A stretch of DNA of 64,000 bases from Pseudomonas umsongensis (GTDB lineage Bacteria > Pseudomonadota > Gammaproteobacteria > Pseudomonadales > Pseudomonadaceae): NCBI RefSeq assembly GCF_002236105.1, contig NZ_NIWU01000006.1, forward strand, positions 248,001 to 312,000. Reading direction: 5' to 3'. A model generated the notes under the pieces. The model worked only from the letters and a program-made list of their open reading frames with translations. It had not been told where the DNA came from and made no database searches. Positions within the stretch are counted from its first letter, which is position 1, and every line of letters begins with the position of its first letter. Position numbers and translations under genes: made by a program. Of this stretch, positions 34,139 through 42,933 are shown one piece after another.

Positions 34139-35593
34139 TTAGACTTCGTTAAGCTGTACGTTGAGCAGCGTTGCAATTGCTTCTCCATACGCCGGATCGG
34201 CCTTGAAGAAATGCTGCAGTTGACGGTCGACGACGTCGCTTGAGACCCCCGCCATTGCGCCCGCAATGTTGTGGACCAGCAACGCTTTCTGTTCGTCATT
34301 CATCAATCGGTACAGTGCGCCAGCGTGACTGTAATAGTCGGTGTCTTTGCGATGATCATAGCGATCCGCTGCGCCGCTTAATGCCAATGCAGGTTCAGCA
34401 TAACGGGGCGCCTGCTTTGGCGACTCGATATAGCTATTGGGCTCGTAGTTTGGCGCCGCACCACCATTGCTGCCAAACGCCATCGAGCCATCGCGCTGAT
34501 AAGTGTTGACCGGACTGCGCGGCGCATTCACCGGCAATTGCTGGTGATTGGTGCCGATGCGGTAGCGGTGCGCATCAGCGTAAGCGAATACCCGACCTTG
34601 CAGCATGCGATCTGGCGACAGACCTACACCGGGCACCATGTTACTTGGGCCAAACGCGGCTTGCTCGACCTCGGCGAAGTAGTTCAGTGGATTTCGATTG
34701 AGCTCCAACTCACCCACTTCGATCAACGGGAACTCCTTCTGCGACCAGGTTTTAGTCACGTCGAACGGATTCTCATAGTGCGCGCAAGCCTGGGCCTCGG
34801 TCATGATCTGGATGCACACGCGCCATTTTGGGAACTCGCCTCGCTCGATCGCTTCGAACAAGTCTCGCTGGGCGTAATCTGGATCGGTACCCACCAGCCG
34901 CGTCGCCTCTGCAGGTGCAAGATTCTTGATGCCTTGTTGGGTCTTGTAGTGCCACTTCACCCAATGACGCTCGCCCGTGGCGTTGATCAGGCTGTAAGTG
35001 TGGCTGCCGAAGCCGTGCATGTGACGATAGCCGTCGGGAATGCCCCGGTCGGAGAACAGAATGGTGACCTGGTGCAACGCTTCCGGTGAGTGCGACCAGA
35101 AGTCCCACATCGCCTGTGCACTTTTGAGGTTGCTTTGTGGCAGACGCTTTTGAGTGTGGATAAAGTCCGGGAACTTGAGTGGGTCGCGAATGAAGAATAC
35201 CGGCGTGTTGTTGCCCACAATGTCCCAGTTGCCTTCTTCGGTATAGAACTTCAGCGCGAAGCCACGAGGATCACGTTCGGTGTCCGCCGAACCGCGTTCA
35301 CCACCGACAGTGGAGAATCGCAGGAAGGTTGGCGTTTGCTTACCGACAGCCTCAAATAGTATGGCGCTGGAGTATTGGGTGATATCGCGGGTGACGGTAA
35401 ATGTACCGTAAGCGCCCGAACCCTTGGCGTGCACACGACGCTCCGGGATATTTTCACGGTTGAAGTGGGCGAGTTTTTCGAGCAGGTGGAAGTCGTCGAG
35501 CAGCAATGGGCCGCGAGGGCCGGCGGAGCGGGAATTCTGGTTGTCGGCGACAGGAGCGCCACTGGCAGTTGTAAGCGTGTTGTTTTGGCTCAT
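34139..35593 (-). CDS. katA: catalase (clade 3, small subunit)
   Basis: A 484-residue haem catalase that breaks down hydrogen peroxide. The catalytic His is in ERRVHAKGSGAYG (H55), the Asn in IVGNNTPVFFIRDP, and the haem-ligand Tyr in GRVFAYADAHRYRIG. The length and lack of a C-terminal flavodoxin-like domain place it among small-subunit catalases. No signal peptide is seen. It is followed by ftnA and preceded by the end of the ribosomal cluster, the order known in P. aeruginosa, where katA is the main catalase. Confidence 0.97.
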   Translation of the reverse strand: MSQNNTLTTASGAPVADNQNSRSAGPRGPLLLDDFHLLEKLAHFNRENIPERRVHAKGSGAYGTFTVTRDITQYSSAILFEAVGKQTPTFLRFSTVGGERGSADTERDPRGFALKFYTEEGNWDIVGNNTPVFFIRDPLKFPDFIHTQKRLPQSNLKSAQAMWDFWSHSPEALHQVTILFSDRGIPDGYRHMHGFGSHTYSLINATGERHWVKWHYKTQQGIKNLAPAEATRLVGTDPDYAQRDLFEAIERGEFPKWRVCIQIMTEAQACAHYENPFDVTKTWSQKEFPLIEVGELELNRNPLNYFAEVEQAAFGPSNMVPGVGLSPDRMLQGRVFAYADAHRYRIGTNHQQLPVNAPRSPVNTYQRDGSMAFGSNGGAAPNYEPNSYIESPKQAPRYAEPALALSGAADRYDHRKDTDYYSHAGALYRLMNDEQKALLVHNIAGAMAGVSSDVVDRQLQHFFKADPAYGEAIATLLNVQLNEV

Positions 35594-35697
35594 GTGATCT
35601 TCCTTTCTCTGTCAGTCTTGAACTGCCGGCTAATCGGCTGAGAGGGAGTATTGATCATCACTGTGACGCCTACAAATTCATTAACCTGTAGACATCG

Positions 35698-35713
35698 ATA
35701 GAAAATTACTAAT
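35698..35713 (-). promoter_or_regulatory. possible OxyR half-operator before katA
   Basis: ATAGAAAATTACTAAT has the ATAG-N7-CTA spacing of one OxyR unit, about 105 bases before katA. The second unit is not clear, so this is weak. The rest of the 238-base gap between katA and rplQ shows an AT-rich promoter-like stretch and the rplQ terminator. Confidence 0.25.
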
Positions 35714-35786
35714 GATCATCTCCGACCCATGATGACCACTTGAAGCGGTTAAAAGCTTGTACGCAGCGCGCTTTACTTTCAGGCAC

Positions 35787-35815
35787 AAAAAACCGGGCAC
35801 TAGGCCCGGTTTTTT
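35787..35815 (-). terminator. rho-independent terminator of the alpha operon (after rplQ)
   Basis: AAAAAACCGGGC and GCCCGGTTTTTT pair around a four-to-five-base loop, 17 bases after the rplQ stop. This ends the long minus-strand ribosomal run. Confidence 0.94.
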
Positions 35816-35831
35816 GTTTCAGACTGACGTC

Positions 35832-36218
35832 TTACTCGGCGGATACAGCTTCGCCAGCAGTAGCACGATCAACCAACTCGACGTACGCCATAGGCGCGTT
35901 GTCGCCAGCGCGGAAACCGCACTTGAGGATGCGCAGGTAGCCACCCTCACGGGTAGCGTAACGCTTGCCCAGGTCGTTGAAGAGCTTACCAACGATAGCT
36001 TTCGAACGAGTACGGTCGAAAGCCAAACGGCGGTTAGCAACGCTATCTGTCTTGGCCAAAGTGATCAGCGGCTCGGCAACGCGGCGCAGTTCTTTAGCTT
36101 TTGGCAGAGTAGTTTTGATCAGCTCGTGCTCGAACAGCGACACCGCCATGTTTTGGAACATGGCCTTGCGGTGCGAGCTGGTGCGGCTCAGGTGACGACC
36201 ACTTTTACGATGACGCAT
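35832..36218 (-). CDS. rplQ: 50S ribosomal protein L17
   Basis: The 128-residue protein has the L17 N-terminus MRHRKSGRHLSRTSSHRKAMF and the conserved HELIKTTLPKAKELR. L17 sits near the exit of the peptide tunnel. It is the last gene of the alpha operon, 42 bases after rpoA, and ends just before a strong terminator. Confidence 0.98.
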   Translation of the reverse strand: MRHRKSGRHLSRTSSHRKAMFQNMAVSLFEHELIKTTLPKAKELRRVAEPLITLAKTDSVANRRLAFDRTRSKAIVGKLFNDLGKRYATREGGYLRILKCGFRAGDNAPMAYVELVDRATAGEAVSAE

Positions 36219-36260
36219 GGTTCATTCCTTACCAAACACTACGTTCGGTGATTACGACGA

Positions 36261-37262
36261 TCAGGCAGTCGCCTTGTCGTCCTTCTTAAGACTTGCAGGC
36301 GGCCAGTTGTCGAGGCGCATGCCGAGGGACAGACCGCGGGAGGCCAGAACGTCCTTGATTTCAGTCAAGGATTTCTTGCCCAGGTTCGGAGTCTTCAACA
36401 GCTCTACTTCGGTACGCTGAATCAGGTCGCCGATGTAGTAGATGTTTTCCGCCTTAAGGCAGTTAGCCGAACGTACAGTCAGTTCCAGATCGTCAACCGG
36501 GCGAAGCAGGATCGGATCGATCTCGTCTTCCTGCTCGACAACCACTGGCTCACTGTCACCCTTGAGGTCGACGAACGCAGCCAACTGCTGTTGCAGAATG
36601 GTTGCAGCACGGCGGATAGCCTCTTCAGGATCCAGGGTACCGTTGGTTTCCAGATCAATAACCAGCTTGTCCAGGTTAGTACGCTGTTCGACACGGGCGT
36701 TTTCCACCACGTATGCGATACGGCGAACCGGACTGAACGAAGAGTCAAGCTGCAAGCGACCGATGCTGCGGCTTTCGTCTTCATCGCTCTGACGCGAGTC
36801 TGCCGGTTCATAACCACGACCACGAGCTACTACGAGCTTCATGTTCAGGGCGCCGTTAGACGCCAGGTTAGCGATTACGTGATCGGGATTAACGATCTCG
36901 ACATCATGATCCAGCTGAATATCGGCAGCGGTAACCACCCCCGAACCCTTCTTCGACAAGGTCAGCGTAACTTCGTCACGGCCGTGCAGCTTGATAGCCA
37001 GACCTTTAAGGTTCAACAGGATTTCAATTACGTCTTCCTGTACACCTTCGATGGCGCTGTACTCGTGGAGCACACCGTCAATCTCGGCCTCGACTACTGC
37101 ACAGCCGGGCATTGAGGACAACAGGATGCGGCGCAGCGCGTTGCCCAGGGTGTGGCCAAAGCCACGCTCGAGAGGCTCGAGCGTGATCTTGGCGCGGGTT
37201 GGACTGACAACCTGCACATCAATGTGGCGGGGTGTCAGGAACTCATTTACCGAAATCTGCAT
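36261..37262 (-). CDS. rpoA: DNA-directed RNA polymerase subunit alpha
   Basis: The 333-residue alpha subunit starts polymerase assembly. The N-terminal domain (about 1-235; GFGHTLGNALRRILLSSMPG is the dimer and beta/beta' contact) joins by a linker to the C-terminal domain (about 250-320), where TVRSANCLKAENIYYIGDL holds the UP-element-binding Arg, Asn, Cys and Lys. It follows rpsD by 22 bases in the alpha operon. Confidence 0.99.
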   Translation of the reverse strand: MQISVNEFLTPRHIDVQVVSPTRAKITLEPLERGFGHTLGNALRRILLSSMPGCAVVEAEIDGVLHEYSAIEGVQEDVIEILLNLKGLAIKLHGRDEVTLTLSKKGSGVVTAADIQLDHDVEIVNPDHVIANLASNGALNMKLVVARGRGYEPADSRQSDEDESRSIGRLQLDSSFSPVRRIAYVVENARVEQRTNLDKLVIDLETNGTLDPEEAIRRAATILQQQLAAFVDLKGDSEPVVVEQEDEIDPILLRPVDDLELTVRSANCLKAENIYYIGDLIQRTEVELLKTPNLGKKSLTEIKDVLASRGLSLGMRLDNWPPASLKKDDKATA

Positions 37263-37284
37263 GGATGCACCTATTTTCTAGCCC

Positions 37285-37905
37285 TTACTTGGAGTAGAGC
37301 TCGACAATCAGGCTTTCGTTGATGTCGGCGGACAGATCACTGCGAGCTGGAACGTTCTTGAAAACGCCCGACTTCTTCTCAGTGTCTACTTCTACCCATT
37401 CTACGCGGCCACGTTGGGCACACAGATCGAGAGCTTGGACAATGCGAAGTTGGTTTTTTGCTTTCTCGCGAACAGCAACCACGTCACCAGCACGAACCTG
37501 GTAGGACGGAACGTTAACGGTCTGACCGTTTACGCTGATCGACTTGTGCGATACCAGCTGACGGGATTCGGCACGAGTCGAACCAAAGCCCATACGGTAT
37601 ACAACGTTGTCCAGACGGCATTCGAGCAGTTGCAGCAGGTTTTCACCGGTTGCACCTTTCTTGCCAGCTGCTTCTTTGTAGTAGCCGCTGAATTGACGCT
37701 CGAGAACGCCGTAGATACGACGGACCTTCTGCTTTTCACGCAGTTGGGTGCCGTAATCGGACTGGCGACCGCGGCGTTGGCCGTGGATACCAGGTGCTGC
37801 TTCAATGTTGCACTTCGATTCGATCGCGCGCACGCCGCTCTTCAGGAAGAGATCGGTGCCTTCGCGACGAGCGAGTTTGCATTTTGGACCAATGTAACGA
37901 GCCAT
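37285..37905 (-). CDS. rpsD: 30S ribosomal protein S4
   Basis: The 206-residue S4 starts MARYIGPKCKLARREGTDLF and carries an S4 RNA-binding domain (about 95-160; LDNVVYRMGFGSTRAESRQL then VNVPSYQVRAGDVV). It nucleates 30S assembly by binding the 16S 5' domain and in E. coli also represses its own operon at the rpsM leader. It lacks the CXXC zinc motif of some S4 forms, since only C9 is found in that region. Confidence 0.99.
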   Translation of the reverse strand: MARYIGPKCKLARREGTDLFLKSGVRAIESKCNIEAAPGIHGQRRGRQSDYGTQLREKQKVRRIYGVLERQFSGYYKEAAGKKGATGENLLQLLECRLDNVVYRMGFGSTRAESRQLVSHKSISVNGQTVNVPSYQVRAGDVVAVREKAKNQLRIVQALDLCAQRGRVEWVEVDTEKKSGVFKNVPARSDLSADINESLIVELYSK

Positions 37906-37923
37906 TCTTTACAATCTCCTGGA

Positions 37924-38313
37924 TTACACGCGGCGCTTCTTCGGCGGACGGCACCCGTTGTGCGGGATAGGCGTCACGTCGGTGATGCTGGCGATCTTGT
38001 AGCCACAGCCGTTCAAAGCGCGGACTGCGGATTCACGACCTGGACCTGGACCTTTGACGTTTACGTCGAGGTTTTTCAGGCCGTATTCCAGCGCAGCTTG
38101 ACCAGCACGTTCAGCAGCTACTTGAGCAGCAAACGGGGTGGACTTGCGGGAACCGCGGAAACCCGAACCACCGGAGGTAGCCCAGGAAAGAGCGTTACCT
38201 TGACGGTCGGTAATGGTCACGATGGTGTTGTTAAAAGAAGCATGGATGTGGGCGATGCCATCAACCACTGTCTTTTTAACTTTTTTACGAGGACGAGCAG
38301 CAGGTTTTGCCAT
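37924..38313 (-). CDS. rpsK: 30S ribosomal protein S11
   Basis: The 129-residue S11 has the conserved HIHASFNNTIVTITDRQGN and the C-terminal DVTPIPHNGCRPPKKRRV tail. It lies on the 30S platform next to the mRNA exit channel. The basic N-terminus (AAKPAARPRKKVKK-like) is normal. It lies between rpsM and rpsD with short gaps. Confidence 0.99.
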   Translation of the reverse strand: MAKPAARPRKKVKKTVVDGIAHIHASFNNTIVTITDRQGNALSWATSGGSGFRGSRKSTPFAAQVAAERAGQAALEYGLKNLDVNVKGPGPGRESAVRALNGCGYKIASITDVTPIPHNGCRPPKKRRV

Positions 38314-38343
38314 GATAATTTTCCTGTCGATTCGCTGGGGCGA

Positions 38344-38700
38344 TTACTTGCGGATCGGCTTACGCGGACCTTTACGGGTACGCGCGTTGGTCTTGGTACG
38401 CTGACCGCGTACTGGAAGACCACGACGATGACGCAGACCGCGATAGCAACCGAGGTCCATCAAGCGCTTGATTTTCATGTTGATTTCGCGACGCAGGTCA
38501 CCTTCAGTGGTGAACTTCGCCACTTCGCCACGCAGCTGTTCAATCTGCTCGTCGCTCAGATCCTTGATCTTTGCGGCTGGGTTTACCCCAGTCTCTGCAC
38601 AAATTTTCTGTGCAGTAGTGCGACCAACACCATAGATGTAGGTCAGCGAGATAACAGTATGCTTGTTATCTGGAATGTTAACGCCTGCAATACGGGCCAT
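38344..38700 (-). CDS. rpsM: 30S ribosomal protein S13
   Basis: The 118-residue S13 (MARIAGVNIPDNKHTVISLT) sits on the 30S head and touches the P-site tRNA with its basic C-terminal tail TNARTRKGPRKPIRK. It opens the alpha block. The 130 bases between it and rpmJ contain a strong hairpin. Confidence 0.99.
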   Translation of the reverse strand: MARIAGVNIPDNKHTVISLTYIYGVGRTTAQKICAETGVNPAAKIKDLSDEQIEQLRGEVAKFTTEGDLRREINMKIKRLMDLGCYRGLRHRRGLPVRGQRTKTNARTRKGPRKPIRK

Positions 38701-38786
38701 TCAGTGGGACTCCAATTGACAGCTACCTACGCCCCGGAAGCCAAGAAATAGGGCGCGAGATAATATCGCTGTAATAACAAATAATC

Positions 38787-38814
38787 AACCCGGCAGCGCA
38801 CTAGCTGCCGGGCT
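38787..38814 (-). terminator. hairpin between rpmJ and rpsM (terminator or attenuator)
   Basis: GCCCGGCAGC pairs with GCTGCCGGGT (nine GC-rich pairs, short loop) and is followed on the minus strand by TTGATTATTTGTT, a mixed rather than pure T-run. It may partly end spc transcription before the alpha block, or act as a leader element. Confidence 0.55.
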
Positions 38815-38830
38815 TGAAGCACAATCACAC

Positions 38831-38947
38831 TCAGCCTTGGCGCTGTTTGTGACGCGGTTCCGCGCTGCAAATTACTCGAACAACACCTTCGCGGCGAATA
38901 ATCTTGCAGTTACGGCACAGCTTTTTCACCGATGCACGAACTTTCAT
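38831..38947 (-). CDS. rpmJ: 50S ribosomal protein L36
   Basis: The 38-residue protein starts [20 protein letters not shown] and ends EPRHKQRQG. The four zinc ligands C11, C14, C27 and H33 are present, so it is the zinc-binding (C+) form. L36 is one of the last proteins in 50S assembly. It lies between secY and the rpsM leader. Confidence 0.97.
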
Positions 38948-38971
38948 CACCAACTCCTCGAACCTTATGGG

Positions 38972-40300
38972 TCAGCGCAGCATGCCGCTGCCGTAACCCT
39001 TCAGGTTGGCTTTCTTCATCAGGGATTCGTACTGGTGCGAAACGAGGTGCGATTGTACTTGGGACATGAAGTCCATCACAACCACGACGACGATCAGCAA
39101 CGAGGTCCCGCCAAGGTAGAACGGTACGTTCGCTGCAACCACCAGGAACTGGGGCAACAGGCAGACGGCCGTCATGTAAAGAGCACCGAACAGGGTCAAA
39201 CGAGTCAGAACGCCATCAATGTAGCGCGCAGACTGCTCACCTGGACGGATACCCGGAATAAAGGCACCGGACTTCTTCAGGTTCTCCGCTACGTCTTTCG
39301 GATTGAACATCAACGCCGTATAGAAGAAGCAGAAGAAAATAATCCCTGCACTAAACAGCAGAATATTCAACGGCTGACCAGGAGCGATCGACTGCGAGAT
39401 GTCCTGCAACCAGCCCATACCTTCAGACTGGCCGAACCAGGCACCCAACGAAGCCGGGAACAGCAAGATGCTGCTCGCGAAAATAGCCGGGATAACACCG
39501 GCCATGTTCACCTTCAGCGGCAAGTGGCTGGTCTGCGCAGCGAAGACCTTGCGGCCCTGCTGACGCTTGGCGTAGTGAACAGCAATACGACGCTGACCAC
39601 GCTCAATGAACACCACGAAACCGATAATCGCTACTGCCAGCAAACCGATGGCAACCAGGGCGAAGATATTGATATCACCCTGACGCGCAGACTCGAAAGA
39701 CTGCCCGATCGCTCTCGGAAGACCGGCGACGATACCCGAAAAAATCAACATCGAGATACCGTTGCCAACACCACGCTCAGTAATCTGCTCACCCAGCCAC
39801 ATCATGAACATCGCACCAGCCACAAAAGTGGTTACTGCGACGAAATGGAAGCTAAAGTCACCAGTGAACGAAACGCCCTGCCCTGCCAGACCAATGGACA
39901 TGCCAATGGCCTGGACAAGAGCAAGAACGACGGTGAGGTAGCGGGTGTACTGGCTGATCTTGCGACGGCCAGCTTCACCTTCCTTCTTCAACTGCTCCAG
40001 CTGCGGGCTGACGGCGGTCATCAGTTGCATGATGATCGATGCCGAGATGTACGGCATGATCCCCAGTGCAAAAATGCTCATCCGCTCCAGCGCGCCGCCG
40101 GAAAACATGTTGAACAAGCTAAGAATGGTCCCCTCATTCTGTCGAAACAGGTCCGCGAGTCGGTCCGGGTTGATACCTGGAACCGGGATGTGTGCGCCTA
40201 TTCGGTAGACGATAATCGCCAGGAACAGAAAACGCAGACGAGCCCAAAGTTCAGACATACCGCCTTTGCCGAGCGCAGAGAGAGCACCTTGCTTAGCCAT
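38972..40300 (-). CDS. secY: preprotein translocase subunit SecY
   Basis: The 442-residue channel protein of the Sec translocon has ten membrane helices. Recognisable parts are the N-terminal GLSELWARLRFLFLA-like region, the plug and TM2 region (GGALERMSIFALGIMPYISASIIMQL is longer; its start GGALERMSIF is diagnostic), GNGISMLIFSGI, and the C-terminal cytosolic loop IPGIRPGEQ. It is directly after rplO (no gap) in the spc block. Confidence 0.98.
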   Translation of the reverse strand: MAKQGALSALGKGGMSELWARLRFLFLAIIVYRIGAHIPVPGINPDRLADLFRQNEGTILSLFNMFSGGALERMSIFALGIMPYISASIIMQLMTAVSPQLEQLKKEGEAGRRKISQYTRYLTVVLALVQAIGMSIGLAGQGVSFTGDFSFHFVAVTTFVAGAMFMMWLGEQITERGVGNGISMLIFSGIVAGLPRAIGQSFESARQGDINIFALVAIGLLAVAIIGFVVFIERGQRRIAVHYAKRQQGRKVFAAQTSHLPLKVNMAGVIPAIFASSILLFPASLGAWFGQSEGMGWLQDISQSIAPGQPLNILLFSAGIIFFCFFYTALMFNPKDVAENLKKSGAFIPGIRPGEQSARYIDGVLTRLTLFGALYMTAVCLLPQFLVVAANVPFYLGGTSLLIVVVVVMDFMSQVQSHLVSHQYESLMKKANLKGYGSGMLR

Positions 40301-40738
40301 TTATTCCTCGAACTTGCCGCCAGCTGCTTCGATAGCCGCACGCGCACCTTTGGTGGCGCCGATTCCCTTGCCGATAGTGACAGCGCGAGTCACTTCACCG
40401 GACAGCATGATTTTCACACGCTGTACGTTGACGTTGATCACGTTGGCATCTTTCAGGGACTGCACGGTGACGATGTCGCCTTCCACTTTAGCCAGCTCGG
40501 ACAGACGCACTTCTGCGCGGTCCATGGCTTTCAGGGAAACGAAACCGAACTTCGGCAGGCGACGATGCAGCGGCTGTTGACCGCCTTCAAAGCCTGGAGC
40601 AATGGTGCCACCGGAGCGGGAAGTCTGACCTTTGTGACCACGGCCACCAGTCTTACCCAAACCACTACCGATACCACGGCCCGGACGATGCTTTTCGCGA
40701 CGGGAACCCGGCGCTGGACTCAGATCATTGAGTTTCAT
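40301..40738 (-). CDS. rplO: 50S ribosomal protein L15
   Basis: The 145-residue L15 has the extended Gly/Arg-rich N-terminus GSRREKHRPGRGIGSGLGKT and the globular C-terminal domain with MLSGEVTRAVTI. It is a late assembly protein of the 50S. Its stop abuts the secY start. Confidence 0.99.
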   Translation of the reverse strand: MKLNDLSPAPGSRREKHRPGRGIGSGLGKTGGRGHKGQTSRSGGTIAPGFEGGQQPLHRRLPKFGFVSLKAMDRAEVRLSELAKVEGDIVTVQSLKDANVINVNVQRVKIMLSGEVTRAVTIGKGIGATKGARAAIEAAGGKFEE

Positions 40739-40741
40739 CGA

Positions 40742-40918
40742 TTAACCCTCGACACGCAGCATGTAGTAAGCCTTGTTGATCATCCCGCGATTCTCGGGAG
40801 TATCCTGGACTTCTACAGTGTGACCGATGCGACGCAGACCCAGACCCTTAACGCACAGTTTGTGGTTAGGGATGCGGCCGGTCATGCTTTTGATCAGCGT
40901 AACTTTAACGGTAGCCAT
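40742..40918 (-). CDS. rpmD: 50S ribosomal protein L30
   Basis: The 58-residue frame starts [20 protein letters not shown] and ends [33 protein letters not shown] is split across the middle as in other bacteria. It lies three bases after rpsE and before rplO. Confidence 0.97.
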
Positions 40919-40920
40919 GA

Positions 40921-41421
40921 TCAGAAGATCTCCTTGACGCTTTTGCCACGCTTGGCGGCAATGGATTCAGGAGACTGCATTGCTTTCAAACCCTTGAAAG
41001 TGGCGTGAACCACGTTTACCGGGTTAGTCGAGCCATAGCACTTGGCCAGAACGTTCTGAACGCCAGCAACTTCGAGAACGGCACGCATTGCGCCGCCAGC
41101 GATGATACCGGTACCTTCAGAAGCAGGCTGCATGTACACCTTCGAAGCGCCGTGGGCGGACTTCATTGCGTACTGCAGGGTGGTGCCGTTCAGATCAACC
41201 TGGATCATGTTGCGGCGAGCAGCTTCCATTGCCTTCTGGATCGCAGCAGGCACTTCACGCGACTTGCCACGGCCGAAGCCAACACGCCCTTTACCATCAC
41301 CAACCACGGTCAACGCGGTGAAAGTGAAGATACGGCCGCCTTTAACGGTTTTGGCTACGCGGTTAACTTGAACCAGCTTCTCGATGTAGCCTTCGTCGCG
41401 CTTTTGGTCGTTATTTGACAT
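40921..41421 (-). CDS. rpsE: 30S ribosomal protein S5
   Basis: The 166-residue S5 has a double-stranded RNA-binding-like N-terminal domain and helps decoding accuracy and helicase action of the 30S. The spectinomycin loop reads [13 protein letters not shown], the usual sensitive form. It is in the spc block after rplR. Confidence 0.99.
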
Positions 41422-41424
41422 AAC

Positions 41425-41775
41425 TTAGAACTCCAGCCCAGCTTCACGAGCAGCATCAGCCAGCGCTTTAACGCGGCCGTGGTACTTGAAGCCAGAGCGG
41501 TCGAAAGCCACCTGCGAGACGCCAGCGGCCTTAGCACGCGTAGCGACCAGCTGGCCAACCTTAGTGGCCGCGTCGATGTTGCCAGTGGCGCCATCACGCA
41601 GTTCTTTATCCAAAGTCGAGGCGCTTGCCAGGACTTTGTTGCCGTCGGCCGAAATGACCTGGGCGTAGATGTGCTGCGAAGAGCGGAACACGCAGAGACG
41701 CACGACTTCGAGTTCGTGCATTTTCAGGCGTGCTTTGCGAGCGCGACGCAGTCGAGTAACTTTTTTGTCGGTCAT
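41425..41775 (-). CDS. rplR: 50S ribosomal protein L18
   Basis: The 116-residue L18 binds 5S rRNA with its basic N-terminus (TRLRRARKARLKMHEL) and a globular domain ending RVKALADAAREAGLEF. It lies between rplF and rpsE with gaps of a few bases. Confidence 0.99.
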   Translation of the reverse strand: MTDKKVTRLRRARKARLKMHELEVVRLCVFRSSQHIYAQVISADGNKVLASASTLDKELRDGATGNIDAATKVGQLVATRAKAAGVSQVAFDRSGFKYHGRVKALADAAREAGLEF

Positions 41776-41785
41776 TTGCTATGCC

Positions 41786-42319
41786 CTACTTCTTCTTGGC
41801 TTCTTTACGACGGACGACTTCGTCCGCGTAGCGCACACCTTTGCCTTTGTACGGCTCTGGTGGACGGAAGTCGCGGATCTCGGCGGCCACTTGACCTACC
41901 AGCTGCTTGTCGATGCCCTTGATCAGGATATCGGTCTGGCTAGGAGTCTCAGCGGTGATGCCTTCCGGCAGTTCGTAATCCACTGGATGCGAGAAGCCAA
42001 GAGCCAGGTTCAGCACTGTGCCTTTTGCTTGCGCTTTGTAACCAACACCGACCAGCTGGAGCTTGCGCTCGAAGCCTTGGCTTACGCCTTGGACCATGTT
42101 GTTTACCAACGCACGAGTGGTACCAGCCATTGCGCGAGTTTGTTGATCGCCATTGCGAGCAGCGAAACGCAGCTCACCAGCTTCTTCAACGATCTCAACG
42201 GACGAATGGATGTTCAGTTCGAGAGTGCCCTTGGCACCCTTCACCGAAAGCTGTTGGCCTGCGAATTTTACTTCGACGCCGGCTGGCAGCTTAACGGGGT
42301 TCTTAGCGACGCGAGACAT
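41786..42319 (-). CDS. rplF: 50S ribosomal protein L6
   Basis: The 177-residue L6 is built of two similar beta-alpha domains, with the signature near PEPYKGKGVRYADEVVRRKE at the C-terminus. It lies near the factor-binding site. It follows rpsH by 12 bases. Confidence 0.99.
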   Translation of the reverse strand: MSRVAKNPVKLPAGVEVKFAGQQLSVKGAKGTLELNIHSSVEIVEEAGELRFAARNGDQQTRAMAGTTRALVNNMVQGVSQGFERKLQLVGVGYKAQAKGTVLNLALGFSHPVDYELPEGITAETPSQTDILIKGIDKQLVGQVAAEIRDFRPPEPYKGKGVRYADEVVRRKEAKKK

Positions 42320-42331
42320 GCTTATCCCCCC

Positions 42332-42724
42332 TTAGAACACAGTGCAAAGAACTTCGCCGCCGACACCGGCAGCGCGCGCAGCACGATCAGTCATCACACC
42401 CTTGTTGGTGGAGACGATAGACACACCGAGACCGCCACGAACTTTTGGCAGATCATCGACGGACTTGTACTGACGCAGGCCTGGACGGCTAACGCGCTTC
42501 ACTTCTTCGATAACCGGACGGCCTTCGAAGTATTTCAGCTCGATAGACAGCAGTGGTTTTGTTTCGCTGCTGATCTGATAACCCGCGATGTAACCTTCGT
42601 CCTTCAGGACTTTGGCAACAGCTACCTTCAACGTGGAAGATGGCATGCTTACGACGGACTTTTCAGCCATCTGGGCATTACGGATTCGAGTTAGCATGTC
42701 CGCTAACGGGTCCTGCATACTCAT
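42332..42724 (-). CDS. rpsH: 30S ribosomal protein S8
   Basis: The 130-residue S8 (MSMQDPLADMLTRIRNAQMA) organises the 16S central domain; the C-terminal GVSIVSTNKGVMTDRAAR contains the conserved STNKG core. In E. coli it represses the spc operon by binding mRNA near rplE. Here it is preceded by a 209-base non-coding gap, unusual for this position. Confidence 0.99.
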   Translation of the reverse strand: MSMQDPLADMLTRIRNAQMAEKSVVSMPSSTLKVAVAKVLKDEGYIAGYQISSETKPLLSIELKYFEGRPVIEEVKRVSRPGLRQYKSVDDLPKVRGGLGVSIVSTNKGVMTDRAARAAGVGGEVLCTVF

Positions 42725-42933
42725 GGGCTAGACGCTCCTAATACAGAAAAATTAGCCTTGCGGCTACTACGTGTCGCCGAGAATCTCCGGGTATAAAAAA
42801 CACGGGCTCAGGCGAGCCGGGTATTCTAGACACACCCCAGAAATGAATCAAGCCCCAAAAGGGGCTTGATCCAGATTCAAGGCCACCGGTGGTCAGGTTC
42901 TTGCGAACCCTTGCACCGAGACTTTGACAGTAC
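42725..42933 (-). other. hairpin-rich intercistronic region between rpsN and rpsH
   Basis: No gene is visible. On the transcribed strand three stem-loops occur in order: SL1 (42870-42847; TCAAGCCCC with GGGGCTTGA), SL2 (about 42820-42803; GGCTC with GAGCC, followed by GTGTTTTTT), and SL3 (42766-42753; TAGCC-GCAA-GGCTA, followed by ATTTTT). A good ribosome-binding site (AGGAGCG) precedes rpsH. The structure could be an attenuator, a processing site or a ribosomal-protein leader. Confidence 0.6.

Noticed and set aside
38837..41008. 723-codon plus-strand frame across rpmJ, secY, rplO and rpmD
   Set aside because: It crosses four well-supported minus-strand genes, so it cannot be a real protein.
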